Source: JASGTU01 sp963821815 (GTDB lineage: Bacteria > Chloroflexota > Anaerolineae > Caldilineales > Caldilineaceae). Taken from it: a stretch of DNA of 64,000 bases. The notes beneath the pieces are model-generated. The model made no database searches and was not told the origin of the DNA. It saw only the letters and a list, made by a program, of their open reading frames with translations. The stretch's first letter is position 1, and each line of letters begins with the position of its first letter. The stretch covers positions 840,297 to 904,296 of the forward strand of contig CAWGFG010000002.1 in assembly GCA_963821815.1 (NCBI GenBank). Reading direction: 5' to 3'. This document shows positions 30,565 to 39,371 of this stretch, piece by piece. A program made the position numbers and the translations under genes.

Positions 30565-31079
30565 GAGAATTCTCCTGGGGTAAGATTGCTATCGATTGTA
30601 AGAATGTGACTGAACTAGATGAGACTTATCTGACGAGAGCTAAGAATTCGTGCCGCTAACGATTCTAAAGAAGTAAGTTCACAAACGGTTGTTGTGGACC
30701 ATACGCCCGTTTGGCAGTTGGACGCTGTGGAATTCAGGTGCTTGCGAGTACAGTGTACTGAGTTTTCGTTGCGCTGTGTGGAGCTGTTCTCTATTCTAGT
30801 CCTAATACCGACTATCAGAAAATTCTGGACATATTACAACATGAGTCTTCATACAAACGCGCAACCAATCGGCTACATCGGGGGCGTAGCCGATTATTTC
30901 TTTCCACCCTCATTCAGTATCGCTCCAATATCTTAGGACTGCTACGCTTGACCCAGTCAATGCGCGCTTTCTATACTTGATTTGCTCCTACATACGATTA
31001 TTTTTCGGCACAAAATCTGGCATTTTCGAAGTCTGAACCGAACCATACTATCCGCTTCTGAAAAAGAAGGTGTCGGCTC
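30565..31079. other. Divergent intergenic region
   Basis: About 515 bp between the mosaic gene (minus) and the hypothetical gene at 31080 (plus). It should contain both promoters. An internal plus-strand hairpin followed by T-rich sequence at 30867-30905 hints at a small transcript inside the region. No convincing protein is encoded. Confidence 0.4.
30867..30905 (+). terminator. Intrinsic-terminator-like hairpin
   Basis: Stem AATCGGCTAC (30867-30876) pairs perfectly with 30886-30895 across a nine-base G-rich loop and is followed by ATTTCTTTCC. It is oriented for plus-strand transcripts, but no plus-strand gene lies upstream within the gap. Confidence 0.5.
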
Positions 31080-31535
31080 ATGAACCTCTCTCGCCGCAGT
31101 CAACTAAATCAAGATGCGCTCACTGGTTCGCTTTCTCCTTCGGGAGTCTTGGACTTGGCTCTGGGGCGACTGAACGCCAGCAATTCTATTTCGATGACGA
31201 GTGATGTGGATAATACTAGATATCAGTGGCAAACATATCCGGCGTACGATATCACAGTTGATGCGCCTGATGTATTGGCCAACAACTTGCTGCTGACTGC
31301 TAAAGCGATCTATGGTACAGTAAGTACTATCCAGACTTGTCATAGCTCCAGCGATCAGGCTATTGATCTTCTAGCTCTATATATCTCGCGCTATAGGCGG
31401 TGCCCGGGCTTCCTATATCACGCTGCGTCGCTTTTAGAAGTTACAGAGGGTGGAGAACTCCTGTACCCGGAATTACCAGCACTGCCAAGTTGGGAATGGG
31501 TGCCAAGCCTCAATTATCTTCAAAGACAAGACTAG
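31080..31535 (+). CDS. Hypothetical protein, 151 residues
   Basis: The ATG at 31080 begins a 151-residue open frame that I do not recognise. It has no membrane segment or signal peptide. It contains several Tyr and Leu residues (WQTYPAYDITVDAPDVLANN, LLALYISRYRRCPGF) and a short acidic, Pro-rich tail. It precedes the XRE-like gene on the same strand with 92 bases between. That gap holds a tandem repeat that may regulate the following gene. The two could form a small regulatory pair. Real coding status is likely but unproven. Confidence 0.5.
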   Translation: MNLSRRSQLNQDALTGSLSPSGVLDLALGRLNASNSISMTSDVDNTRYQWQTYPAYDITVDAPDVLANNLLLTAKAIYGTVSTIQTCHSSSDQAIDLLALYISRYRRCPGFLYHAASLLEVTEGGELLYPELPALPSWEWVPSLNYLQRQD

Positions 31536-31567
31536 CACTGCTGATCATTGACGTCGACAAGTAATCT

Positions 31568-31602
31568 CCAATATTGTGGGAGATTTAACCAATATTGTGG
31601 GA
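31568..31602 (+). promoter_or_regulatory. Two 14-base direct repeats 21 bases apart, candidate operator
   Basis: CCAATATTGTGGGA occurs at 31568-31581 and again at 31589-31602, so the copies lie two helical turns apart on the same DNA face. The pair ends 25 bases before the start of the XRE-like gene. The first repeat also sits in the loop of a short AATCTCC/GGAGATT inverted repeat. Autoregulation by the downstream protein is the simplest reading. Confidence 0.5.
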
Positions 31603-31627
31603 AATATAAATAGACAGGCTTCCCCGA

Positions 31628-32695
31628 ATGACTATTGACAACCTCTGCTCGTGTCACCAATACAGCGTTGAATACGGTCCATATGACGTCGCGCACTTAG
31701 GTGCCCTATGTAAGCGTGTGCGTGAAGCTCGCTCAATCTCGGGTTCGGTGATGGCGAGCCTCTGTGGTGCAAAATCGACTAGGACCATCACGCAAGATTT
31801 TGAGGTCAACAACCAACTCGGACAGCAGTATTTCGAACAGTATGTCAATGCACTCCAATCCCCAGAAGTAACCATTTCACCGATATCGCCAGTCCAGGCA
31901 CAGATGCTGATACACTGGTATCATGATCGCAGTGAGACATCGCTGCGCGAACGCGTGATGCAACTTGCAGCGATTAGCTTCGAAGATATCCATCCAAGCA
32001 ATCTGCAACGTCCACAAGAATTATCCAACCTAGTAAAGAAGCTTGAGCAGTCGGACCATCCAGCTCTGATCATGGACGATCTCTGGTTCATCCACGCGCT
32101 CAACGAAGCGCAGCTTAACATGTATAATATTGCGCCTGACAATGATTTCCTCCACCGGTGGGAGGGTTGGCATACTATTGCAGGTAAGGTCTACCGAGGC
32201 TCTCCGGTACGAGCTGCCCATGATGCAGCAGGACAGTTCATTCCACCAACAATCGTCTTCTTTTTCGAATACCCAACCACGTATCCGTTTCTGTTTACAA
32301 TACAGACACGGACTTTCATCGACCGCCTAATGACTCTATCCGAAACCGAACAACACGAAATTCACAAATGGTGGCCGCATCTAACAGCGTTCACGTTGCC
32401 CCACAACACCCCCTCCGTGCCCAGACAGGTTACAATCAATGGCTCGTCCATTTTCACAACTCCCAGGATCGAGAGGAGCATTGCCGCGGCTGTTAGCGGA
32501 TCTGCTGGCGATGATCGGGTGCGATATACGCTCGTTACGTGGGAGTTACTTGGAACATCGAACGAGGAATTTATGCAGTCAATCTCGGCACATACGGCGC
32601 AGAAGGTATATTTCGCCCACGATTATGATACTCAACGAGATTTTCACATAAACACATGGCCTGAGGTTAATCGGCAGCTACAATCCATTCGTTAA
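31628..32695 (+). CDS. Putative XRE-like transcriptional regulator with unknown C-terminal domain
   Basis: A 355-residue intact protein. The N-terminal part (residues about 22-78) looks like a divergent XRE helix-turn-helix: LGALCKRVREARSISGSVMA, ending in a recognition-helix-like segment and EQYVNAL. The remainder is a soluble domain of unknown family with many aromatic residues (WFIHALNEAQLNMYNIAPD, LHRWEGWHTIAG, IVFFFEYPTTYPFLFTIQTR), loosely reminiscent of the ligand-binding half of MmyB-type regulators. I could not assign it. The start ATG at 31628 follows the direct-repeat pair at once. It is convergent with the membrane protein gene at 33296. Role as a regulator is inference from the N terminus and the operator-like repeats. 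Confidence 0.5.
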   Translation: MTIDNLCSCHQYSVEYGPYDVAHLGALCKRVREARSISGSVMASLCGAKSTRTITQDFEVNNQLGQQYFEQYVNALQSPEVTISPISPVQAQMLIHWYHDRSETSLRERVMQLAAISFEDIHPSNLQRPQELSNLVKKLEQSDHPALIMDDLWFIHALNEAQLNMYNIAPDNDFLHRWEGWHTIAGKVYRGSPVRAAHDAAGQFIPPTIVFFFEYPTTYPFLFTIQTRTFIDRLMTLSETEQHEIHKWWPHLTAFTLPHNTPSVPRQVTINGSSIFTTPRIERSIAAAVSGSAGDDRVRYTLVTWELLGTSNEEFMQSISAHTAQKVYFAHDYDTQRDFHINTWPEVNRQLQSIR

Positions 32696-32801
32696 CTGTT
32701 TCTGGTTGAATCTGCATAGCAGCTGAGACTTATAAAGCTTTCTGCTCTACAAATGTGCCAGACACTCCTGTAATAACTCTCTGCCCCAAGAAACGAATGT
32801 A

Positions 32802-33296
32802 TCATTCGTGCGATAATCCCCTGCGATGCGAATGGCGAACTGCCCGATTGGAGCGTCCAAAGCGAAGACCCGACCATCGACAATCTTTGTTGCGGCAGAG
32901 GTAGCGGCGCATGGGCAGGAAAAACACTTTCTCCATGACGCGTTGCCATTGTGTGCGGTGCACGCGCACGATGGGACCACCGCAGATCGGACAGGCTCGT
33001 CGCGTAAAACGAGCCGTGTGTAGAAACTGCCAGCGGGCGCGCAGGGCCACGACCAGTCCTACAAGCACAATGACGAGTCCGGCTACCAGGCGAGATCGGC
33101 TCTGTTGGGCCAGGTTGGACTGTGTTACGGCGATAACTTTTTCCAGCTGCGAATTCGCGCTGTCAATACGGTGGTGGGACTCTTCGATATAGGTGTCCAC
33201 CCAGGGGGCAGGGTCGGAGATCCACCACAGTACGCCGATAACAAAGAGAACAAAGAGGATGACGTCGGGTCTGAGCCAGGGGGTTCGGGGATTCAT
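32802..33296 (-). CDS. Membrane protein with C-terminal zinc ribbon, unknown function
   Basis: 164 residues from the ATG at 33296. Two membrane helices (VILFVLFVIGVLWWI, residues 12-26, and LVAGLVIVLVGLVVAL, about 69-84) flank a predicted helical extracytoplasmic segment (ESHHRIDSANSQLEKVIAV). The C-terminal cytoplasmic part holds a four-Cys zinc ribbon: CPICGG near residue 100 and CRNKDC about 35 residues later, followed by a basic tail. I do not recognise the family. It lies just after the polysaccharide ligase-like gene on the same strand (62 bp apart), so it may belong to the exopolysaccharide cluster. The ribbon suggests binding of nucleic acid or a protein partner. Confidence 0.65.
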   Translation of the reverse strand: MNPRTPWLRPDVILFVLFVIGVLWWISDPAPWVDTYIEESHHRIDSANSQLEKVIAVTQSNLAQQSRSRLVAGLVIVLVGLVVALRARWQFLHTARFTRRACPICGGPIVRVHRTQWQRVMEKVFFLPMRRYLCRNKDCRWSGLRFGRSNRAVRHSHRRGLSHE

Positions 33297-33358
33297 AACA
33301 GGTCTCAGCTTTCACTACAGTGGATTTGCTCTTGATGATTACTGGTAACGTTTGCCGG

Positions 33359-35116
33359 CTACGGCGCCGCCTCGGACTTCTTCCACTCTTCCTGCGCCGC
33401 ATCGTAGCGCTGAAGCGCTTGAATATTGTCCATTTGCTGGACCCAGTAGCGGCGTACGCCGAACTGGCCAGAATCCATGTCCAGTCCGTGCCATAACTCT
33501 GCCGCTTGGGCCGGTTCGCCCTGAATGGCCCGCACTTCGCCCAACAACAGCTTGACGGCGCGCCGTTCCGGGGACGAATCCAACGCTGCCTGCAGGTGTT
33601 CCCGCGCCGCGTCCAGTTCGCCACGCGCCAAGGCGATCTGTCCCAGGCGCTGGTGTGCAGTCACGTTGTTGGGATCCATGGTGAGGCTGGCTCGATAGCG
33701 CGCTTCGGCTAGCCGTAGGTCCACGCCATCCAGCTGGCGCAGGTCATCCTGGATGGCGTAAGCTGGCCATGAATACACGGAAAGTTCGGCGATAGTCTGG
33801 TCCACTGCACCCAGGTTGGCCTGAAACTGGGCACGACTGCCCGGCAGCAGGAGCGAAATGACCATCAGGGCCACGGGGACTAATGCGCTGACAAAGGACA
33901 GGCGTCCCCAGGAAACCGGATCGTCGGGCCGTCGTCTGGCACGAATGGGCCAGGCAATGAGCAGCGGCAGGAAAACCAGAGGGACCAGTCGGCTGTCGTA
34001 GAGCCCCGCGTCCACCAAGCCGTGCAACAATAAGGCGATGAGGGCGGCGAATGCGCCCGCGGCCAACCGCCTTCGACCTGGCGTGGCTTCAGCCATGGTG
34101 ACGATGAGTAGGAACGCTAATCCTGCCACCATAGCTAAAAAGGCTATTAGGCCGGGCAGCCCCTGTTGTACGGCGATTTCCAAATAGAGGTTGTGCATAT
34201 GGCTGGTATGGCCCACATGCAGCAGCAGATAATAGGTGGAGTAGACCATCATGGTGCTGCCCAGACCGCTGCCCGTGAACCGATAATCGTGCATCAGAGC
34301 CTGGGCATCCTGCCAAAGCTGAGCGCGTCCGCTCCAGGTGGAGCCGAGCTGGCCAATGAGTCTGCCTGCCTGTATCGGGTCGACTAATATATATAGTATG
34401 GTTGCGGCAAGCGCTGCTCCTGCCACACCGAGTACAATATAGCCGACTCTGCCCACACCAGCGTTCAACTTCGCGCCGGTTAGCCACAGCACGAAGACAA
34501 AAGCAATCAAGCCGATGAGTCCGGATGCCCACGCTCCACGCGATTCGGTCATACCCAATGTGAAGGTGGAGAGCAGCAGCGCAGGCGTGATCAGCAGGAT
34601 CAGCGATACCTTTGCCCATAACCGTCTGCGACGCAGACTCCACAGCAGACCGCCTAACCCAGTCAGAATAAGAATGACTAGGGCGCTGCCGATGACATTC
34701 TCGTTGACGGTTTCCGGCAGTGTGACCGCCGGTCGCATAGCTGTGATCTGCTGACCGATCTGGTACAGGGATTGGTATGTGCCTGAGCTCTGTGACCATT
34801 CGTAACCAAGAAGGAAGTAGACAGAGAGCAGCGCGCCAAGCAGCGCACTGCCGGTAGACAGTGCGCCCGACAGCCACTGGCCATCGCCGCGTCCGCCGAG
34901 TCCCGTCGCCACCAGCAGAGCCAAATACGGGAAGACAAACAACACAAATCGCATGAGCGCGGTTTGTCGATCGTAGGCTACGGCGACGCCCATGCCTGCC
35001 GTCAGCAAGAATAGGATTGCGGCCGAGATGGTGACGGCACTGGATATGGCAGCCATCCGCGCGATCCCAGCGGGACGAACGCGATGCCATTTGCGAGGAG
35101 CGCTGACAGTGGACAC
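33359..35116 (-). CDS. O-antigen ligase/polymerase-like (Wzy_C) membrane protein with TPR tail
   Basis: 585 residues from a GTG start at 35116, intact. About ten to twelve hydrophobic helices fill residues 20-430, with the family's large periplasmic loop around residues 220-330, where the block SGLGSTMMVYSTYYLLL and then HMHNLYLEIAVQQGLPG match the conserved Wzy/WaaL segment. The C-terminal 130 residues form tetratricopeptide-like helices (DPNNVTAHQRLGQIALARGE, AREHLQAALDSSPERRAVK). Such proteins polymerise or transfer lipid-linked glycans on the outer face of the membrane. It follows the radical SAM gene by 13 bases on the same strand, within the exopolysaccharide locus. The exact glycan is unknown. 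Confidence 0.82.
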   Translation of the reverse strand: MSTVSAPRKWHRVRPAGIARMAAISSAVTISAAILFLLTAGMGVAVAYDRQTALMRFVLFVFPYLALLVATGLGGRGDGQWLSGALSTGSALLGALLSVYFLLGYEWSQSSGTYQSLYQIGQQITAMRPAVTLPETVNENVIGSALVILILTGLGGLLWSLRRRRLWAKVSLILLITPALLLSTFTLGMTESRGAWASGLIGLIAFVFVLWLTGAKLNAGVGRVGYIVLGVAGAALAATILYILVDPIQAGRLIGQLGSTWSGRAQLWQDAQALMHDYRFTGSGLGSTMMVYSTYYLLLHVGHTSHMHNLYLEIAVQQGLPGLIAFLAMVAGLAFLLIVTMAEATPGRRRLAAGAFAALIALLLHGLVDAGLYDSRLVPLVFLPLLIAWPIRARRRPDDPVSWGRLSFVSALVPVALMVISLLLPGSRAQFQANLGAVDQTIAELSVYSWPAYAIQDDLRQLDGVDLRLAEARYRASLTMDPNNVTAHQRLGQIALARGELDAAREHLQAALDSSPERRAVKLLLGEVRAIQGEPAQAAELWHGLDMDSGQFGVRRYWVQQMDNIQALQRYDAAQEEWKKSEAAP

Positions 35117-35129
35117 GAATTACAACGAT

Positions 35130-36778
35130 CTAGGAGCGAGAGAAACTGAGCATCTGCCATCCCACATCGACAGCGGATTTGAAGCCTTGCCAGCTGTTCA
35201 AACCGCGGGCGAAGGTCCAGATGGGGCCGGGGCGCAACGACCATTCGCGTGTGGCTCGCTTCTGCCAGTATTCAAGCTGCTCCGCAGTCAGGTTCTCATA
35301 GTCCAGCACGGTGGACTGGTCCATGTCCACCTCTTCCCATTTGGTGCCGGGCCGGAACCAGTTGTTGTCCACTACCTCATAGAAGAAGGGCGTGCCCGGG
35401 TACGGGGCGGCGATGTGGAAGAGCGCGATATCCAGCGGCAGTTCCTTCGCATAGTCGATCGTTTCGCGGATGGTTTCTTCGGTTTCGCCGGGCAGGCCGA
35501 TAATAAAGTAGCCCCAGTTGTTGATACCAGCCGCCTTGGCCCACCTCAGCGCCTGGACCGCCTGCTCCTTTCTATAGCCCTTGCGCGCCTGTTTCAGGAT
35601 CTGCTCGTTGGCACTCTCTATACCCCAGGAGATGTACCAGCAACCCGCCTGACCCATCAGCTGCAGCATCTCCTCGTCCACGTAGTCGACGCGGCTGTTG
35701 CAGGTCCAGTGAATATCCAGTCCCGCGTCGATGATGGCGCGGCAGAGGCTGACCACATGCTCCCGGTTCACGGTAAAGAGGTCGGCGTACATGTGGATGT
35801 TGTGAACGCCCAGGTCACTCAGACACGCGCAACTCAGCCACGATATTCTCGGCCGAGCGCACGCGGACGGAGTTCTGGTAGGTGACATGCTTGATGCAGT
35901 ACTTGCAGCCAGCCGGACAGCCTCGGCTGGTAACGATGAAGGTGAAAGGCCCCTTGATCATGGGCATGCGCTGCTTGTCCAAGGGCAGCAGGTCGTGGCG
36001 GGGGATGGGCAGATCGTCCAGATCGGGGATAAAGGGGCGGTCCGGGTTGACGACGATCTCGTCGCCCTTGCGCCAGGCCAGGCCCAGGATGCTGCGCTTC
36101 AGGACGCGAGTCGTCCATCTGCGGGAAGGAATCCACGTAGAGCTTGATGCCGCTGCCGTGGCTCTGGAGTTGGCTGGTCTCCTGCAGCATCTTGGCGATC
36201 TTCGCATCGCTGGGTGAACGCTCTTCGAACTTGTCCAGCAGTTCGCGCAACGTCATCTCCGGCTCGCCGCGCAGGATATAGTCCAAAGCGGGGAAGGCGC
36301 TTAGGGTCTCTAGCGTCATGGGCGTAACATGCGTGCCAAAGGCCATGGTTTTGGCGCCTAGGGACTTGGCTACAAAAACGCCGTACATGTCATTGCGCAA
36401 CGTGGGTGCAGTCACCTGTGTTAGGTAGTACTTGGGCTTTTTCTCTTCCAGTAGCCGCTCGAACTCTGCCCAGCCCATGCGCAACGCGTTGGCGTCGATG
36501 ACTTCCACGCTGTAGTCCGGTAGGAGAATGGCAGCCATCTGAGCCAGACTCACCTGCGGCCAGACCATGTTTTCGCGGCTGCGCCGGCCCACGCGGTGCT
36601 GGCTGCGGATCCAGATGGCGCCGTCGGGCGTGGGCGGGTTGACGAGCAGGATGTCCACGCCGTGCGTGGGGTGCTCGATGGCCTGCACAGCCGCGCCGGC
36701 GTCTGGAAATGCGGATGCGCGCAATTTGGGAATGCGCCGGGAACCTAGATTGTTACGAATATCAGTGGGTTGTGTCAT
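35130..36778 (-). pseudogene. B12-binding radical SAM protein, two frame changes
   Basis: The N terminus from the ATG at 36778 has a cobalamin-binding-like domain (HGVDILLVNPPTPDG, SVEVIDANALRMGWAEFE, TMAFGTHVTPMTLETL). After a change near 36110 the radical SAM core appears, with the 4Fe-4S motif CPAGCKYC in TSRGCPAGCKYCIKH. A second change near 35825 leads to HNIHMYADLFTVNREHV, WYISWGIESANEQILK and FIIGLPGETEETIRETI, ending FSRS at 35130. In total about 550 residues, the usual size for this class. These enzymes do methylations or rearrangements of sugars, lipids or antibiotics. Position beside polysaccharide genes suggests glycan or lipid modification. Both changes could be sequencing errors because all motifs survive. 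Confidence 0.78.
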
Positions 36779-36853
36779 GAACAGTCTGTGAACCTTTACG
36801 CTAGGCCTTGTCGAACCGGTGCTAGTGGAGCATAAGTAGGAGAGGGAGTCTCG

Positions 36854-38098
36854 TCAAGCGACACTTGCCTGCTCGGACCACGCAGGCTCTTCGTCAGGCA
36901 CAGACTGGTTCAGTTCCTCCTGCACGAGCTTTTCCCGTTTGCTCAGCGTATCCAGCACCTGCGTCTGCACCCACATGATGATCAGCTGGATGCCGATGAG
37001 CGACAAACCTGCGCTGATCAGGTAATAGAACCAGAGCCGCTCCATGGACATGCCGGTCAGCCCAAATACCAGCGCACCTACCCCTACCATAACACCGATA
37101 CCGAAAACAATAGCGCCTGTCGCACCGAAATAGGGTACTGGGCTCTGCTTTAGGATCGGTTTGCCAAAAAGTCCCTGTTTGACCGGCGTCTTGTGGAAGA
37201 GGGCCACAAAGTAGTTGAAGGAGACGCCCAGGGTCAATGTCATGAGACCGGCGACGGCCAGCACCACGCCTAGGAAGACCAGAAAGGCGGCAACCGGGCC
37301 CAGCGAGGTCACGCCACTCAGACGCAGGATGAACAACCCTAGGGCAAACAAAGCCGCGATACCTAAAGCGACCAAACTCACCAGACCCAACGCACGCACG
37401 GGATTGTAGCTCAACGACGTCTCCACAATGGACGACGCGAAAAGCATGCCGTCGTTGACCACGCTGAGCTTGGAACGGCCCACGCGCTCACTGTAGGGGA
37501 TGGGCACCTCGATCATCTTCAGCTCTTCGTGCAGCGCCCGCGTGCTCATGACTGGCGTCAAATTCAACCCATCCGGCAGCGGGTAGACCTGCTCCAGGAT
37601 CTCCTTTTTGAAGACACGCATGCCGCTGGCAGAGTCGGTGATCTTGCTGGCGCTGATGAGGCTCACCAGAGAGGCAAAGAGGCGGTTGCCCAGTCGCCGA
37701 ACCGCGGGCATCTGGCTGTCGGAGCCGGCCATGCGCGAGCCGATGACGATGTCGGCGTTCTGGGCAATGCCCGCCGCACAGAGTTGCGGAAAATACTCGG
37801 GCGGATAGGTGCCGTCCGCGTCGAGGAAGCCGATATAGTCGCCCATAGCGGCTCCAAAGCCAGTCTTCAGCGCAGCGCCGTAGCCCTTGTTGGTGGGGTG
37901 ACTGATGAGGCGCACGTTGGGTATGGAGCGCACGATTTCCGGCGTGCGGTCGGTGGACCCGTCATCCACGACGATGAGTTCCAAACCGTTGACGCCCACA
38001 TCGTTTAGGGCGGGTTCCACGGACAGAACGCGCTGGCAGATGTCGCGAATACCGTCTTCCTCGTTCAAGGCCGGAATGACGACGGACAATGATTGCAT
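36854..38098 (-). CDS. Family 2 glycosyltransferase, dolichol-phosphate-sugar synthase-like, with C-terminal membrane helices
   Basis: 414 residues, intact, from the ATG at 38098. The GT-A domain starts SLSVVIPALNEEDGI, holds LIVVDDGSTDRTPEIV, the DxD-like motif FLDADGTYPPEYF, and IVIGSRMAGSDSQMP. The C-terminal half has four membrane helices in two pairs (ALGLVSLVALGIAALFALGL, LVFLGVVLAVAGLMTLTLG and later ones). Such enzymes charge polyprenyl phosphate with a sugar for later transfer outside the membrane. It sits between the radical SAM gene and the acyltransferase gene, all on the same strand. Coupling with the GT39-like transferase at 56.1-57.4 kb is possible, since GT39 enzymes use polyprenyl-phosphate sugars. 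The sugar is not determinable. Confidence 0.88.
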   Translation of the reverse strand: MQSLSVVIPALNEEDGIRDICQRVLSVEPALNDVGVNGLELIVVDDGSTDRTPEIVRSIPNVRLISHPTNKGYGAALKTGFGAAMGDYIGFLDADGTYPPEYFPQLCAAGIAQNADIVIGSRMAGSDSQMPAVRRLGNRLFASLVSLISASKITDSASGMRVFKKEILEQVYPLPDGLNLTPVMSTRALHEELKMIEVPIPYSERVGRSKLSVVNDGMLFASSIVETSLSYNPVRALGLVSLVALGIAALFALGLFILRLSGVTSLGPVAAFLVFLGVVLAVAGLMTLTLGVSFNYFVALFHKTPVKQGLFGKPILKQSPVPYFGATGAIVFGIGVMVGVGALVFGLTGMSMERLWFYYLISAGLSLIGIQLIIMWVQTQVLDTLSKREKLVQEELNQSVPDEEPAWSEQASVA

Positions 38099-38160
38099 TG
38101 GTCAACTCTCCCATCAGAGGACTAAGGGTCTTGCTTTTCGGCACGTTTCAGTCGGACCAT

Positions 38161-38925
38161 CTAGTGCAGATAGACAGAGCGAGTGCTCGGTTGTTGTTCG
38201 CCTTCGCCGATCCGCCGCAGCACACGCGCGGGCACGCCGCCCACAACCGCATGCGCCGGTACGTCTTGGGTCACCACCGCGCCGGCCGCGATGACGGCGC
38301 CTGCGCCAACGCGCACGCCATCGGTGATGATGGCGCCAGCGCCGATCCACACGTCATCTTCGATCACAATTCCTTCGGCTGTAATGCCTTGCTCCACAAA
38401 AGGGCGATGTGCGTCGTCGAATACGTGGTTTACGGCCAGGAGCTGCACCATGGGCGCGGTATAGACACGGTCGCCGAACGTAATGCCACCTTGGCCGCGC
38501 AAGATGCTGCGCTCGCCGATCAGGCAGTTCCTGCCGATACGGATGAAGGCATGGGGCAGGTTGCGAAAGTTGTACACATGCAGAATAGCCCCGTGCATCA
38601 CCAGCGAATTGTCGCCAATTTCTATTCCTGCCGGACACGCATGCAGGTAGGTGTCCTTATCCAGATACACTTGCCTGCCCAGCTTGATCTGGCTGGCAAA
38701 GCGCAAACGCACCCCGTCTTCGATGGCCGCAATGCCGTCCATGTGCAGGATCAGCCGGTAGACTACGGCTCGAATGGCGATGCCGACCACTGTGGGTATC
38801 CAGCCAACAGCAGCCATCACCAATTGCTCCAGCCAATAGCGGGACCAGCTGGATGCCTGCCGTCGCACATAGACCGAAAGCCCTTGACCCACTCGCTCTG
38901 GAACAACGCTTGGATTGTCTTGCAT
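38161..38925 (-). CDS. Left-handed beta-helix acyltransferase (hexapeptide repeat)
   Basis: 254 residues from the ATG at 38925 (MQDNPSVVPERVGQGL). An upstream in-frame Met at 39099 exists but its leader is unlike the family. The protein has hexapeptide repeats along its length (IEIGDNSLVMHGAILH, IRIGRNCLIGERSILR, GIVIEDDVWIGAGAIIT, VRVGAGAVIAAGAVVTQ). It ends with the usual VVGGVPARVLRRIG. The catalytic His of the loop is likely in LAVNHVFDD. This class O-acetylates or N-acylates sugars. A hydrophobic stretch near residues 30-60 may be membrane-associated. It lies upstream of the family 2 glycosyltransferase and is divergent from the GT4 gene at 39372, so it probably decorates the exopolysaccharide. 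Confidence 0.85.
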   Translation of the reverse strand: MQDNPSVVPERVGQGLSVYVRRQASSWSRYWLEQLVMAAVGWIPTVVGIAIRAVVYRLILHMDGIAAIEDGVRLRFASQIKLGRQVYLDKDTYLHACPAGIEIGDNSLVMHGAILHVYNFRNLPHAFIRIGRNCLIGERSILRGQGGITFGDRVYTAPMVQLLAVNHVFDDAHRPFVEQGITAEGIVIEDDVWIGAGAIITDGVRVGAGAVIAAGAVVTQDVPAHAVVGGVPARVLRRIGEGEQQPSTRSVYLH

Positions 38926-39371
38926 GCAGGTCAGTTCAGTGCCGCGAACAGAGTGGACAGGCCGTTTGATAATAGATGCGCTTGCGCGGGGACCAGCTAA
39001 GTCAAACTTCTCAGCGTGTGGTTCATGTCCCTCTACCGTATCTACTGCCAATATAGCCAGATTTCCCGGTTGGCCCGCGAGTAATTTGTAAGGGTGCAAT
39101 AGGCAATGTGTTGGCGGTCCGATGGCCGCAACGTATCCTTCGGCAAGGTTGAACCAACATTCATCCGTGATTTTCCTCGCAATTCACTCGCGTTTAACAG
39201 GGCACAGAAATGCAATACTATGCTTCAGACAGCAGAGCATTATGGCGAGAACGCGTCTTCAATGATTTGTTAGGCGGCAGGAGAACAGCGGAGCATCTCC
39301 TCGTAGCGGACCCAGGCAAGCGACAGCGTGTTGGCTTGGTCATCCTAGGTGAACATGTCGGAACGACCTCC
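38926..39371. other. Divergent promoter region of the polysaccharide locus
   Basis: About 450 bp between the acyltransferase gene (minus) and the GT4 gene (plus). The open frame of the GT4 gene extends upstream to 39210, but that leader lacks similarity to the family. No clear promoter boxes, hairpins or RNA genes were found. Confidence 0.4.

Noticed and set aside
34992..35885. 297-residue plus-strand open frame
   Set aside because: Antisense shadow of the ligase-like and radical SAM genes.
38089..39000. 303-residue plus-strand open frame
   Set aside because: Antisense to the hexapeptide acyltransferase gene, which has clear repeats and its own start.
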